From Elephas maximus indicus (taxonomy: Eukaryota; Chordata; Mammalia; Proboscidea; Elephantidae), in assembly GCF_024166365.1 (NCBI RefSeq), contig NC_064834.1:59190001-59254000 (forward strand): 64,000 bases of DNA, given 5' to 3'. Position 1 is the stretch's first letter; each line of letters opens with the position of its first letter. Positions 56,220 to 64,000 of this stretch are shown here, piece by piece. The notes beneath the pieces were generated by a model. It did no database searches. It was not told where the DNA came from and saw only the letters and a program-made list of their open reading frames with translations. The position numbers and the translations under genes were made by a program.

Positions 56220-56950
56220 ACGCGCTGATTGTCCAGGCTCACCTCCTCCATCCCGACGCGAATGACTCTGTTGGCTTCGCCCAGGTCCTGCCCCTAAGTT
56301 CAAGGCTCCCGCTGCCCTCTGTCCCCATCATCGGGGAAGGGCTTCTGCTCCTTCTCTGCTCTCGGTAGCCACTGTTCCAAACACTCAGTACTTGCAGCGC
56401 CCTAGGAGCGACAGAGGTATGGCAGGCGCCCCGCCTCGCGGCCCCTTATGAGGGTAGCCCGCTGGGGTCGGGGCCTAGAACCGAGACCAGTCAGGGTGAG
56501 GCGGAGGGGAACAGAAGCTCCCGCCACAAGTGCTCGGGGCGCAGAGGGCCAAGAGTCCCACGCTAGGGAGGAGCGCACTCAGCACGGCTGGGGAGCCGCC
56601 ACGGGCGCCAACTTTTCCCATCGCGGAGCGGAATGGAGCCGCGAGGGGTCCCGGCCCGGAGGGGAGGGCGCGGGCTCTCGGTGGGCCTGCGTGGGGCAGG
56701 CGCTTAGGACCCCAGCTCCTCGCAAAGTGGGCCGCGGAGGGGCGGGCGGCGGTGGACGGGAGGGCAGCCGCAGGCGCGGATGAAGGCGCCGCCCGGCGGA
56801 CAGGAGCTGGATCTCAGCGCCCGGGGCGCAGTGAATGCGGAGCCCGCGCGGGGCCGGGAGCGGGGGGCCTCAAGCACCGCGCACTGCTCGCTCTTCCACC
56901 ACGCTGCTGCTCAGACAACACGCGCCCTGGACCTTGCCTCTCTTGCTCTC
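56220..56950. promoter_or_regulatory. CpG island, candidate (possibly bidirectional) promoter
   Basis: GC- and CpG-rich DNA, densest at 56410-56870, against an AT-leaning background. GC boxes are readable at 56428-56437 (minus sense) and 56739-56747 (plus sense); no TATA box. Good 5' splice-site matches exist on both strands: plus, CAGG/GTGAGG with the intron starting at 56496; minus, GAG/GTGAGC with the intron starting at 56242. CpG islands of this size usually mark transcription starts. Which gene it serves cannot be told; the rest of it would lie outside the window or in exons I do not recognise. Confidence 0.8.
56243..56420 (-). CDS. Candidate first exon, minus strand (hypothetical)
   Basis: Hypothesis only. 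On the minus strand an ATG at 56251-56249 has a good context (G at -3, G at +4) and gives only M-E-E before a strong donor (intron starts 56242). The frame upstream is open for 12 codons (DLGEANRVIRVG) and then meets stops, so it either starts at this ATG or is a spliced-in exon from about 56288. A GC box at 56428-56437 would lie just upstream of the start. No family recognised. Confidence 0.3.
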
Positions 56951-57269
56951 TAACTCTCGATTTGTTCCTGTCCTGTCCTCTGCAAGAAACCCAGATCTCC
57001 TCTGCCTCCAGGGCTGTCAGCTTTTCCAGCGTCTTGAGGAAGAGGGATTCCTTCTCTTTTCCTTAATCTCTGCCAGTTGGAATGTTGATCTGACCCAGAG
57101 TGCAGGCAGTGTGTCCTGCCCTGGAAGAGACACCAGACAAGGATATGTGTGTTTAGGAGCTTTCCCATCAGTCACCAAGCTTTGCTCTCTCTTTCTGACC
57201 TCCTATGATACGCGCGTTTTGTCTATAACTGATGCCCTTGCATTCAATCCCATTTGAAAGAGCAGCTTC
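56951..57269. other. No recognised feature downstream of the CpG island
   Basis: GC content falls off. No strong plus-strand splice donor was seen. Confidence 0.4.
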
Positions 57270-57480
57270 CTACTAGCCATACTCTGAATGTTTTGTGGAC
57301 ATGCACTGTGTCCTCCTAAACACACTGCAAAGTCCTAGAAGGACAGAACTCAGACTGTGGGCTCCAGCTATTTTGGATTTTGCATGCCATTGTAGTCTCA
57401 GGGTTTTTCACAAAGCCTAAGAGGCAGTAGGAAATCAGTACTTAATTGGACATGTATTTATTGCTATTTGTTGAGTAAAT
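57270..57480 (+). mobile_element. L2-like fragment
   Basis: 'gaccagaactcagactgtggg'-like region and 'gaggcagtaggaaatcagta' resemble an L2 3' end. Confidence 0.5.
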
Positions 57481-57657
57481 TCACTTAATTGGTTTATATC
57501 AATTTATCTGTTTTTCAAAGAGCTTACCCAAAGGTGAATAAGGTTAATCGAAGTCAAATTCAGCAGATTTAGAGGCCATTTTAGAGGCCATAATATTCCA
57601 AGAGAATGTATATCTATAAATTGAATAGCGGCCAATGCAGAGGCAGAAAATATGATA

Positions 57658-57853
57658 GTTGCAGTGGAGTTGATTCTGACTCATGGCGACCCCGTGCGTG
57701 CAGAGTAGCACTGCTCCACAGGGTTTTTAGGGATGTCACCTTCTGGAAGCAGATCACCAGGCTTGTCTTCCGAGGCATTTCTGAGTGCATTCCAACTGCC
57801 AGCATTTTGGCTGGTAGTCCGGTACTTAACCGTTTGCGCCATCCAGGGACTGC
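57658..57853 (-). mobile_element. AfroSINE, variant long form
   Basis: 'gttgcagtggagttgattctg' tail, middle 'ggaagcagatcaccaggc', head 'gctggtagtccggtacttaac' ending 'gccatccagggact'. A variant subfamily judged by the 'accccgtgcgtgcagag' stretch. Confidence 0.88.
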
Positions 57854-58725
57854 CTAGCAAAGAAGTAGAGAAGTCAATAAGTCAATATCCGTTACAGAAA
57901 AGTCAACATAAAACCATGGACCTAGGGAGTTTTCATTCAGGGTCAAAGGAAGATCTGCTCCTAAACAACATTTCCAAGGAATGGTTGTGTCATGATTATG
58001 CTTAATCAATAAACTGGTTTCACACATAATGCATCTTAAGCACACATATTGCATCTTCAGCAATTTGTTTCAAATTCAGGATGTTTAATGAGCTAGAGCT
58101 GAGTTAACAGCAAATCTATGTAGGGATGGGTATCAGATTGTCAAGGCAACAACAGATGTGAGCTTAATTTTTTAAATGCAGTAATTTTGCAATGGCAATG
58201 AAGCAGATAAATGAAGATTTTCCACCTTTCAGTCCATTCCTTTTTGGAGTCCTAAGTCCGCCGCGTATTAGTTGTTCTATATGGATCATGTAACACATTT
58301 CATAAACCTTTGTTTCTTTGGGTGATGAATTCCTAGTCTGGATGATTTTTGATACTGGTGGGACATGATCCTTCATAATGACTATCAAAGGGTATTAATG
58401 GCTGGATGGAACATGCTGTCCTGCTTCTGTCCAATTAATTGTGTCACCTTTGAAAAGTTGTCTACTTTCTTTAAACCTCACTGTCTTGTACTTAAAGTGA
58501 CTTAACTGTAGTCCTACTGAGTGACTATGGGCTCAAAACAAAACAAAACCAACAGTATGAATATCTTTGAAAAGTTTAAAACTCTCAAGAAATAGTGGTT
58601 ATGATGGCAATTAAGAAAGATATTCTAAAACAATGTAAAAGGAACACTGAAAACATTTCAGAATACTCTTAATGGTGGGGAGGGACTTTTAAAGGTTATC
58701 CAGTATATCTGCCCCCTCCTCTTCA
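57854..58725. other. No recognised feature
   Basis: Unique-looking AT-rich DNA; a weak MIR trace at 58440-58540. Confidence 0.4.
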
Positions 58726-58943
58726 CCTTGTTCTTACCCCTGTTGTTGTGTGCCCCCAAGTCAATTCCAGCTCATAGGACAGAGTAGAACTACCACATCG
58801 TGTTTCCTAGAGTGTAATCTTTATGGGAGCAAATTGCCAGGTCTTTTTTTCCCTCAGAGCTACTGGTAGGTTTGAACTACCGACCTTTTGGTTAGCAGCT
58901 GAGCACTTAACTGTTGTGCCACCAGGGCTCCTTGTTCTTATCC
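58726..58943 (-). mobile_element. AfroSINE, long form, with 14-bp TSD
   Basis: Body 58740-58929; (tgt)n-type tail end, 'cccccaagtcaattccagc', head 'ggttagcagctgagcac' and 'gccaccagggctcc'. TSD ccttgttcttaccc / ccttgttcttatcc. Confidence 0.95.
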
Positions 58944-59814
58944 TTAACCAGATGTTATTCTTTTCTTAGTTATAACAGCCATAGATGTTCAGCAAAGTTA
59001 CCAATTAAGAGATTCTCACAAATACATTTCATTTTAAACAGCAGGGGCTCAAAAGCAAACAAACAATATTTTTATTATCAGTTTTACTGCCAAAAGAAAG
59101 ATTGCTCTAATTACTACTATGATGGGAAATCCCCCTTTTAAACCAGTTATAACTTTAAGCCAAAGGGCTTTTAATTCTTGTTTCTTAGGTAACACCTACT
59201 ATTTGACTAAGTTTACTTAAATAATTCAGACAAATGACTCTAAATAATACACTGAAATTATTAACTATCCATCGTGCAAACATATCATAAATTATACTGC
59301 ATGTACAATCTCTCGTTTAAGATATTAGATATTGGTAGAATGCTACATCTTTTTTCGTGCATGACGTTCTTTTGGAAATTGACCACTTTAGAAGTTTGGA
59401 ATATATATAGTGACTTAACTAACACATTTTTATTTAGCTGAGTACTTCTATATAGTAAAGGCCTCTTGGTTTTATTTCTGCACGTTAAGTTGCCTTAATT
59501 TTGGTACATCTGAGTCTCCTTCAATCCTTGTATCTACGACGTTGAATTCTATGAGTTGATAAACTAAAATCTCTCATTGTATTTCTCCCTTTATAATTTC
59601 AATACAAGAAGAGAGAGGTGCGTTTTATTTCATGTCTTAAATCATCTCTCTCAGAAGGTGTTGGTTATTATTACTATGCTCAGCATATGAAAGACTTTCT
59701 GTGGATGATAACGATTGAAAATTAGTCATATTTCTCAATTATTTCTGGGGTGTGTGTCGGCATATCTTTATATTATACTATTATCAGAATTATCTTGTTC
59801 AGCACTCTCAACAT
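58944..59814. other. No recognised feature, AT-rich
   Basis: Unique-looking AT-rich DNA. Confidence 0.4.
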
Positions 59815-60333
59815 TGTTGTCATGAATTGAATTATGTGCCCCCAAAAATGTGTGTATCAACTGGGTTAGGTCATGATTCCCAGTACTGTGTGCTTGTCCT
59901 CCATTTTGTGATTATAATTTTATGTTGAAAGGATTAGGGTGGGATTGTAACACCACCCTTACTCAGGTTACCTCCTTGAGCCAAGGTAAAGGGAATTTCC
60001 CTGGGGTGTGGCCTGTACCACCTTTTATCTTTCAAGAGATAAAAGGAAAGAGAAGCAAGCACAGAGTTGGGGACCCCATACCACCAAGAAAACAGCATGA
60101 GGAGCAGAATGCGTCGTTTGGACCAGCGGTTCCTGCACCTGAAAAGCTCCTTGACCATGGGAAGATTGAGGACAAGAACTTTCTTCCAGGGCCTACAAAG
60201 AAAGCCTTACCCTGGAGCTGATGCCTTGAATTTGGACTTTTAGCCTACTTTACCATGAAGAAATGAATTTCCCTTTGTTAAAGCCAACCATTTCTGGTAT
60301 TTTTGTTATGGCAGCACTAGATGACCAAGACAA
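59815..60333 (+). mobile_element. MaLR-type (ERVL-MaLR) solo LTR
   Basis: Starts 'catgaattgaattatgtgccc', which matches the opening of MST/MLT1-like LTRs ('gaattgtgtccccc'), and ends 'gttatggcagcactagatgacc' after 'gttaaagccaacc', as such LTRs do. An open frame (59922-60221) inside is a chance product. No internal region follows. Confidence 0.7.
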
Positions 60334-61171
60334 TCGTGTTGTATGAAGTATTAAATTACTCCTTGTTTTCTAGTTTTCAACTCATCTGCTAAGGGGACAG
60401 AGTTGACAGAGCTGCAACATCACCCCAGGGCCTTCCATTGGGCAAGTTCCCCATGCTAAGAGCACCACGGACTTCTTTTTTCCTCAAGTGGTAACACTTC
60501 TGGTTACTGTCTGAGCTGACACCAGAAAACAGAGGAAGGACCACCTACCTCATGGAGGTTTTCTTTTTAAAGAGAAAAATGTGAATTTGAGATTCACAAT
60601 ATTCTAAAAATTCATAAATGTTTCCCAAACTTGCTTTCATTAATTGTTTTTTTTTAACCTGAGAAAGGTAACTCAGCAGGAAACAGCTAGAAAGTGTAGG
60701 AAAATAACTTTTTTGTGCTTTTCACACACAATTTCTTCATTTAGATTCTTTTGGAATGTAGGAGTGATTTTTGAATCTTAGACCTCTTCGGTCAAATAAT
60801 GAGAGCAAAAGGAGAGGTAAATCTCAAGTTGAGTGTCTTTGTTCTTCTTTTCTGAGTGGGAATTAGAATGGCCTCTAATATCAGAGAACAGATGTAACAA
60901 TAACAATGTTCAGAAATGTTCTCTAAACTATGCTATTTAGGAAGGGATGCTTTGGAGGTTAAGAGGTTGCATGCTAAAGCCAGACATTCAGGATTTCAGC
61001 TTCATTACTATCCTCCTGTGCAGCCATCGGAAAATAAATTGATCTCTGTGGACTTGTTCACTCTGATTTATTATAAGAAATATTTTCTTAGGATTGTGAT
61101 AAACTATTTAAAAGAAAAGAAAAAGAAAGACTTGTTCACCTTAGAGAATAATGGTCTGTAAGCAAAGGAAA
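60334..61171. other. No recognised feature
   Basis: Unique-looking; possible weak MIR at about 60945-61030. Confidence 0.4.
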
Positions 61172-61250
61172 CTGCTGATATATATATATTTCTTATGTTG
61201 AAATATGAATATTTCAATATAGATATTGAAATATATATACATAACATAAA
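61172..61250. repeat. AT-rich palindromic segment
   Basis: Perfect 12-bp inverted arms at 61209-61220 and 61223-61234 with a 2-base loop, and an overlapping second hairpin just upstream (tgaaatat/atatttca). Bordered by (TA)n-type DNA. Confidence 0.85.
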
Positions 61251-61589
61251 AATACAAAGTTCTCATCTCTACAATGATTAATATTCATCTGTTACAATCT
61301 TAAGTAATTTTCACACTTCAGATTGAAATAATTTCACCTAAAATGCTTCCCTTGTTGATAAACTTGGATTCATGTCTATTATCGTTTTGGCAGCAAAGAG
61401 GTCCAGCCCAGGTGATGGAAATGGCAGGTGCAACATGAAAAACTTGTTTTCACACATTGTCAAGGCAGGCGTGGGAGAGCTGGGATTCAAGGAAGGCTTC
61501 AAACTGGTTCCCTTTGGTTTCACCCTTTGCTGAGAAGTTACACTTCCACCTCAGATATGCTGAATTTTAAGAATCACCTGGAGATTTTG
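61251..61589. other. No recognised feature
   Basis: Apparently unique sequence. Confidence 0.4.
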
Positions 61590-61725
61590 TTAAAATGCAA
61601 ATGTATATATAAGAATCACCTGGGGATCTTGTTAAACTGTAGATTCTGATTCAGTATATCTGGCATGGAATGCAAATTTGCAACAGGTGGTCAAGCCAGA
61701 TTGAAGTGGTTGAAAGCCCTGGATT
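61590..61725. mobile_element. MER20-like hAT MITE
   Basis: 'aagaatcacctggggatcttg', 'ttaaactgtagattctgattc', 'agtatatctggcatgg' match MER20-type MITEs; a partly duplicated 'aagaatcacctgg' lies just before it at about 61570. Confidence 0.7.
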
Positions 61726-62127
61726 CAAATTAAAAGTTCCTTATAATTTTTTTTTTTTTATAATTTTCCTGTGTTCACTTAAAGTTAAACTCAGAATCTA
61801 CTACAAGCTGAATTAAGTGACTTAAACTTACAGAAGTGAATGAGCAAGCATGATTCCTGTCCTTAAAAAGTTAAAATCTAGTAAGGGTAGATGCATAGAT
61901 CACATAGAATGCAAAACGTGATGTGTTCCACAAATGAAATATAGAAGATTCTGGAGGCTCAAAGGAAAAAAAAAATCTCAGCCACTGGAGGGGCAATAAA
62001 CACAAAATGCTCAATGATAGAGGTATTATCAGCTAAGTCTTGAAGTTTAGGTTCGGTATTCAGTATCAATTGAGTAAAAAGGCAAGAGGAAGATAAAGGG
62101 TTTTGCTTGGATTGAATACCCTGATTC
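61726..62127. other. No recognised feature
   Basis: Apparently unique, with T-run at about 61749-61760. Confidence 0.4.
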
Positions 62128-63297
62128 TTGTTATTATTAGGTGCCTTCGAGTCAGTTCCCACTCATAGCGACCCTATGTACAACAGAAAGAAACTCTTCC
62201 TGGTCCTGCACCATCCTCCGATCCTTGTGTTTGACCCCATTTTTGTAGCCACTGTGTCAATCCATCGTATTAAGGGTTCTCCTATTTTTTTGCTGACCCT
62301 TTACTTTACCAAGCATGACTTCCTTCTCCAGGGACTGATCCCTCCTGATAACATGTCCAAATTACATGAGAAGAAGTCTCACCATCCTCTCTTCCAAGGA
62401 GAACTCTGCTGTATTTCTTTCAAGACAGGCTTATTTGCTCTTCTGCAGTCCATGGTATATTCAATATTCTTCACCAGCTCCATAATCCAAAGGCATCAAT
62501 TTTTCTTTATTCATTGTCCAGCTTTTGCATTCAATGGGGCAATTGAAAATATCATGGCTTGGGTCAGGTGCACACCTTAGACCTCAAAATGACATCTTTG
62601 CTTTTTAATACTTTAAAGAGGCTTTTGTAGATTTGCCTAATGCAATATGTTTTTTGATTTCCTGACTGCTGCTTCCACACATGCTGATTGCGGATCCAGG
62701 TGAAATGAAATCCTTCACAACTTCAATCTTTTCTCCATTTATCTTGATGTTGCTTATTGGTCCAGTTGTGAGGATTTTTATTTTCTTTATGTTGAGGTAT
62801 AGTCCACACTAAAGGCTGTAGTCTTAGATCTTCATCAGTAAGTGCTTCAAGTCCTCTTCACTTTCAGCAAGCAAGGTTGTGTCGTCTGGATAACACAGGT
62901 TGTTAATGAGTCTTCCTCCAATCCTGATGTCCCGTTCTTCTTCATATAGTCCAGCTTCTTGTATTATTTGCTCAGCATACAGATTAAATAGGTATGGTGA
63001 AAGAATACAACCTTGATGTACACCTTTCCTGAGTTTAACCCAATCAGTATCCCCTTGTTCTGTCCGAACAACCGCCTGTTGATCTATGTACAGGTTCCTC
63101 ATGAGCACAATTAAGTGTTCTGGAATTCTCGTTCTTTGCAATGTTATTCATAACTTGTTGTGATCCACACAGTCAAATGCCTTTGTATAGTCAGTGAAAC
63201 ACAGAAAAACATCCTTTTGTTATTCTTTCCTTTCAACCAAGATCCATCTGACATCAGCAATGATATCCCTTGTTCCATGTCCTCTTCTGAATCCAGC
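62128..63297 (-). mobile_element. RTE/BovB-type LINE, 5'-truncated
   Basis: Third RTE, wholly minus strand, from the 3' end (left, 'aggtgccttcgagtcagttcc') back to the reverse transcriptase just before motif A (right edge near 63297). Not inverted. The 3' terminus resembles the AfroSINE tail. Frames are broken and the catalytic box is mutated. No clear TSD found. Confidence 0.92.
62824..63141 (-). pseudogene. Reverse transcriptase fragment, mutated catalytic box
   Basis: 105-codon open stretch: VHQGCILSPYLFNLYA at residues 41-56, and YPDD in place of the catalytic YADD at 84-87. The alanine to proline change would be expected to disturb the active site, but the copy is already truncated and dead. 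Confidence 0.85.
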
Positions 63298-63478
63298 ATG
63301 TTTAATTAGGACAAGGTAAATTAGAAGCAATAGTCTCAGTTTTAATTAGAATGCTTTTGACAATTAGAGAATAGTTATTAACAGTAGTTCAACATATTTC
63401 TTGTAATCCATTTAAGGATAATTCCTTACACATGTAGGTTAAGATTCTTATGTATGTTACCCATTATAAAATACACAT
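63298..63478. other. No recognised feature
   Basis: AT-rich, short. Confidence 0.4.
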
Positions 63479-63662
63479 TGTTGTTATGTGCACTCAAGTT
63501 TATTCCAACTCATATTGACCTTATAGGACAGAGTAGAACTGCCCTGTAGGGTATCCTAGACTGTAATCTTTATAAGAGCAGATTCCCAGGTATTCTGTTT
63601 CTCAGAGCCACTAGTGGGTTCGAACCACCAACCTTTCGGTTAGCAGCAGAGTATTTAACCTT
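63479..63662 (-). mobile_element. AfroSINE, long form
   Basis: (tgt)n end, 'gcactcaagtttattccaac', 'agagcagattcccagg' middle, head 'ggttagcagcagagtatttaac'. Confidence 0.93.
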
Positions 63663-63891
63663 TCAGATAATTCACAGCCTGAAATAAATGTCCATTGCTC
63701 TATTGGGAGTTTGAATGTCACAAAAACATCCTGGATGATAAGCAAATGAACATTCTTTCTTTGCAAAACCAATGCTATTGGCCAAGCTCCATAAACTACA
63801 TCCGTTAGGTATTTGCAGGTGTCAGAGTGGCACAATATGAGCTAGTAGCCTTGTGACCACAATATGCCCTAACACAATGATCATCCTGATG

Positions 63892-64000
63892 GTAAAAAAA
63901 AACATACCCATCCCTGTTGAGTCAATTCTGATTCATAGCGACCATATAAGACAGAGCAGAACTGCCCCATAGGATTTCCAAAAAGTGGTAGTAGATTTGA
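63892..64000 (-). mobile_element. AfroSINE cut by the window edge
   Basis: A-run, 'ccctgttgagtcaattctg', 'gaccatataagacagagcag', then the window ends. Length class cannot be judged. Confidence 0.9.

Noticed and set aside
56530-57066. 178-codon plus-strand frame in the CpG island
   Set aside because: GC-rich DNA lacks stops by chance. The composition is Arg/Gly/Ala/Pro-rich, a second overlapping frame (56448-56783) is also open, and no domain is visible.
59922-60221. 99-codon frame
   Set aside because: Lies wholly inside a MaLR-type LTR; such LTRs encode no protein.
62128-62580. 150-codon plus frame
   Set aside because: Antisense to the 3' part of the third RTE LINE; coding sense is the minus strand.
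1-64000. CRISPR arrays, bacterial operons, phage or novel defence systems
   Set aside because: No spaced direct repeats of CRISPR type, no dense gene arrangement, and repeat families are clearly mammalian.

Overview
This is a gene-poor stretch of mammalian nuclear DNA, almost certainly from an afrotherian of the paenungulate group (elephant, sirenian, hyrax), with elephant the best guess. Three things point there: about 27 copies of a tRNA-derived SINE with the AfroSINE head and tail, many lacking the middle block in the way described for the hyrax-sirenian-proboscidean subfamily; three copies of a BovB/RTE-type LINE whose 3' end resembles the SINE tail; and L1 3' ends that I recognise from memory as elephant-type. 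Species is inference; the repeat content is read from the sequence. I see no complete protein-coding gene. Nearly all long reading frames are chance openings or pieces of dead retrotransposons.

Layout. 1-2785: RTE copy running off the left edge, its 5' part inverted. 3385-4806: MIR, one AfroSINE, L2-like sequence. 4818-6693: second RTE, also with an inverted 5' part, with an 11-bp target-site duplication (TSD) around the whole thing. 6935-9220: MIR, L1 3' ends, hAT MITE, and an L1 3' end next to another L1 3' end. 9221-16344: mostly unique DNA with old MIR, L2 and L1 pieces. 16360-18127: the 5' part only of an L1 (5' UTR plus the start of ORF1), flanked by TSDs. 18143-30360: unique DNA with MIRs, AfroSINEs, an old L1 split by SINEs, and a TG/TA minisatellite. 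30362-37812: solo LTRs, an old L1 split by an LTR, a three-SINE cluster. 38047-55000: AfroSINEs, MIRs, L2, a hAT element carrying an L1 fragment, microsatellites and a degenerate inverted duplication. 56220-56950: a CpG island, the only good candidate for a gene promoter, with plausible 5' splice sites on both strands. 57270-64000: L2, AfroSINEs, a MaLR-type LTR, a third RTE (62128-63297) and a SINE cut by the right edge.

How the parts relate: the RTE is the likely source of the enzymes that copied the AfroSINEs, since their tails are alike; the L1s moved themselves. Many insertions keep visible TSDs, so their order can be read: MIR, L2 and old L1 first, then LTRs and hAT elements, then AfroSINE, RTE and lineage L1s. 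No new gene system was found. The most informative features are the insertion structures (inverted RTEs, the 5'-only L1), the inverted duplication and the CpG island. Intervals without an entry of their own are covered by the 'no recognised feature' entries.
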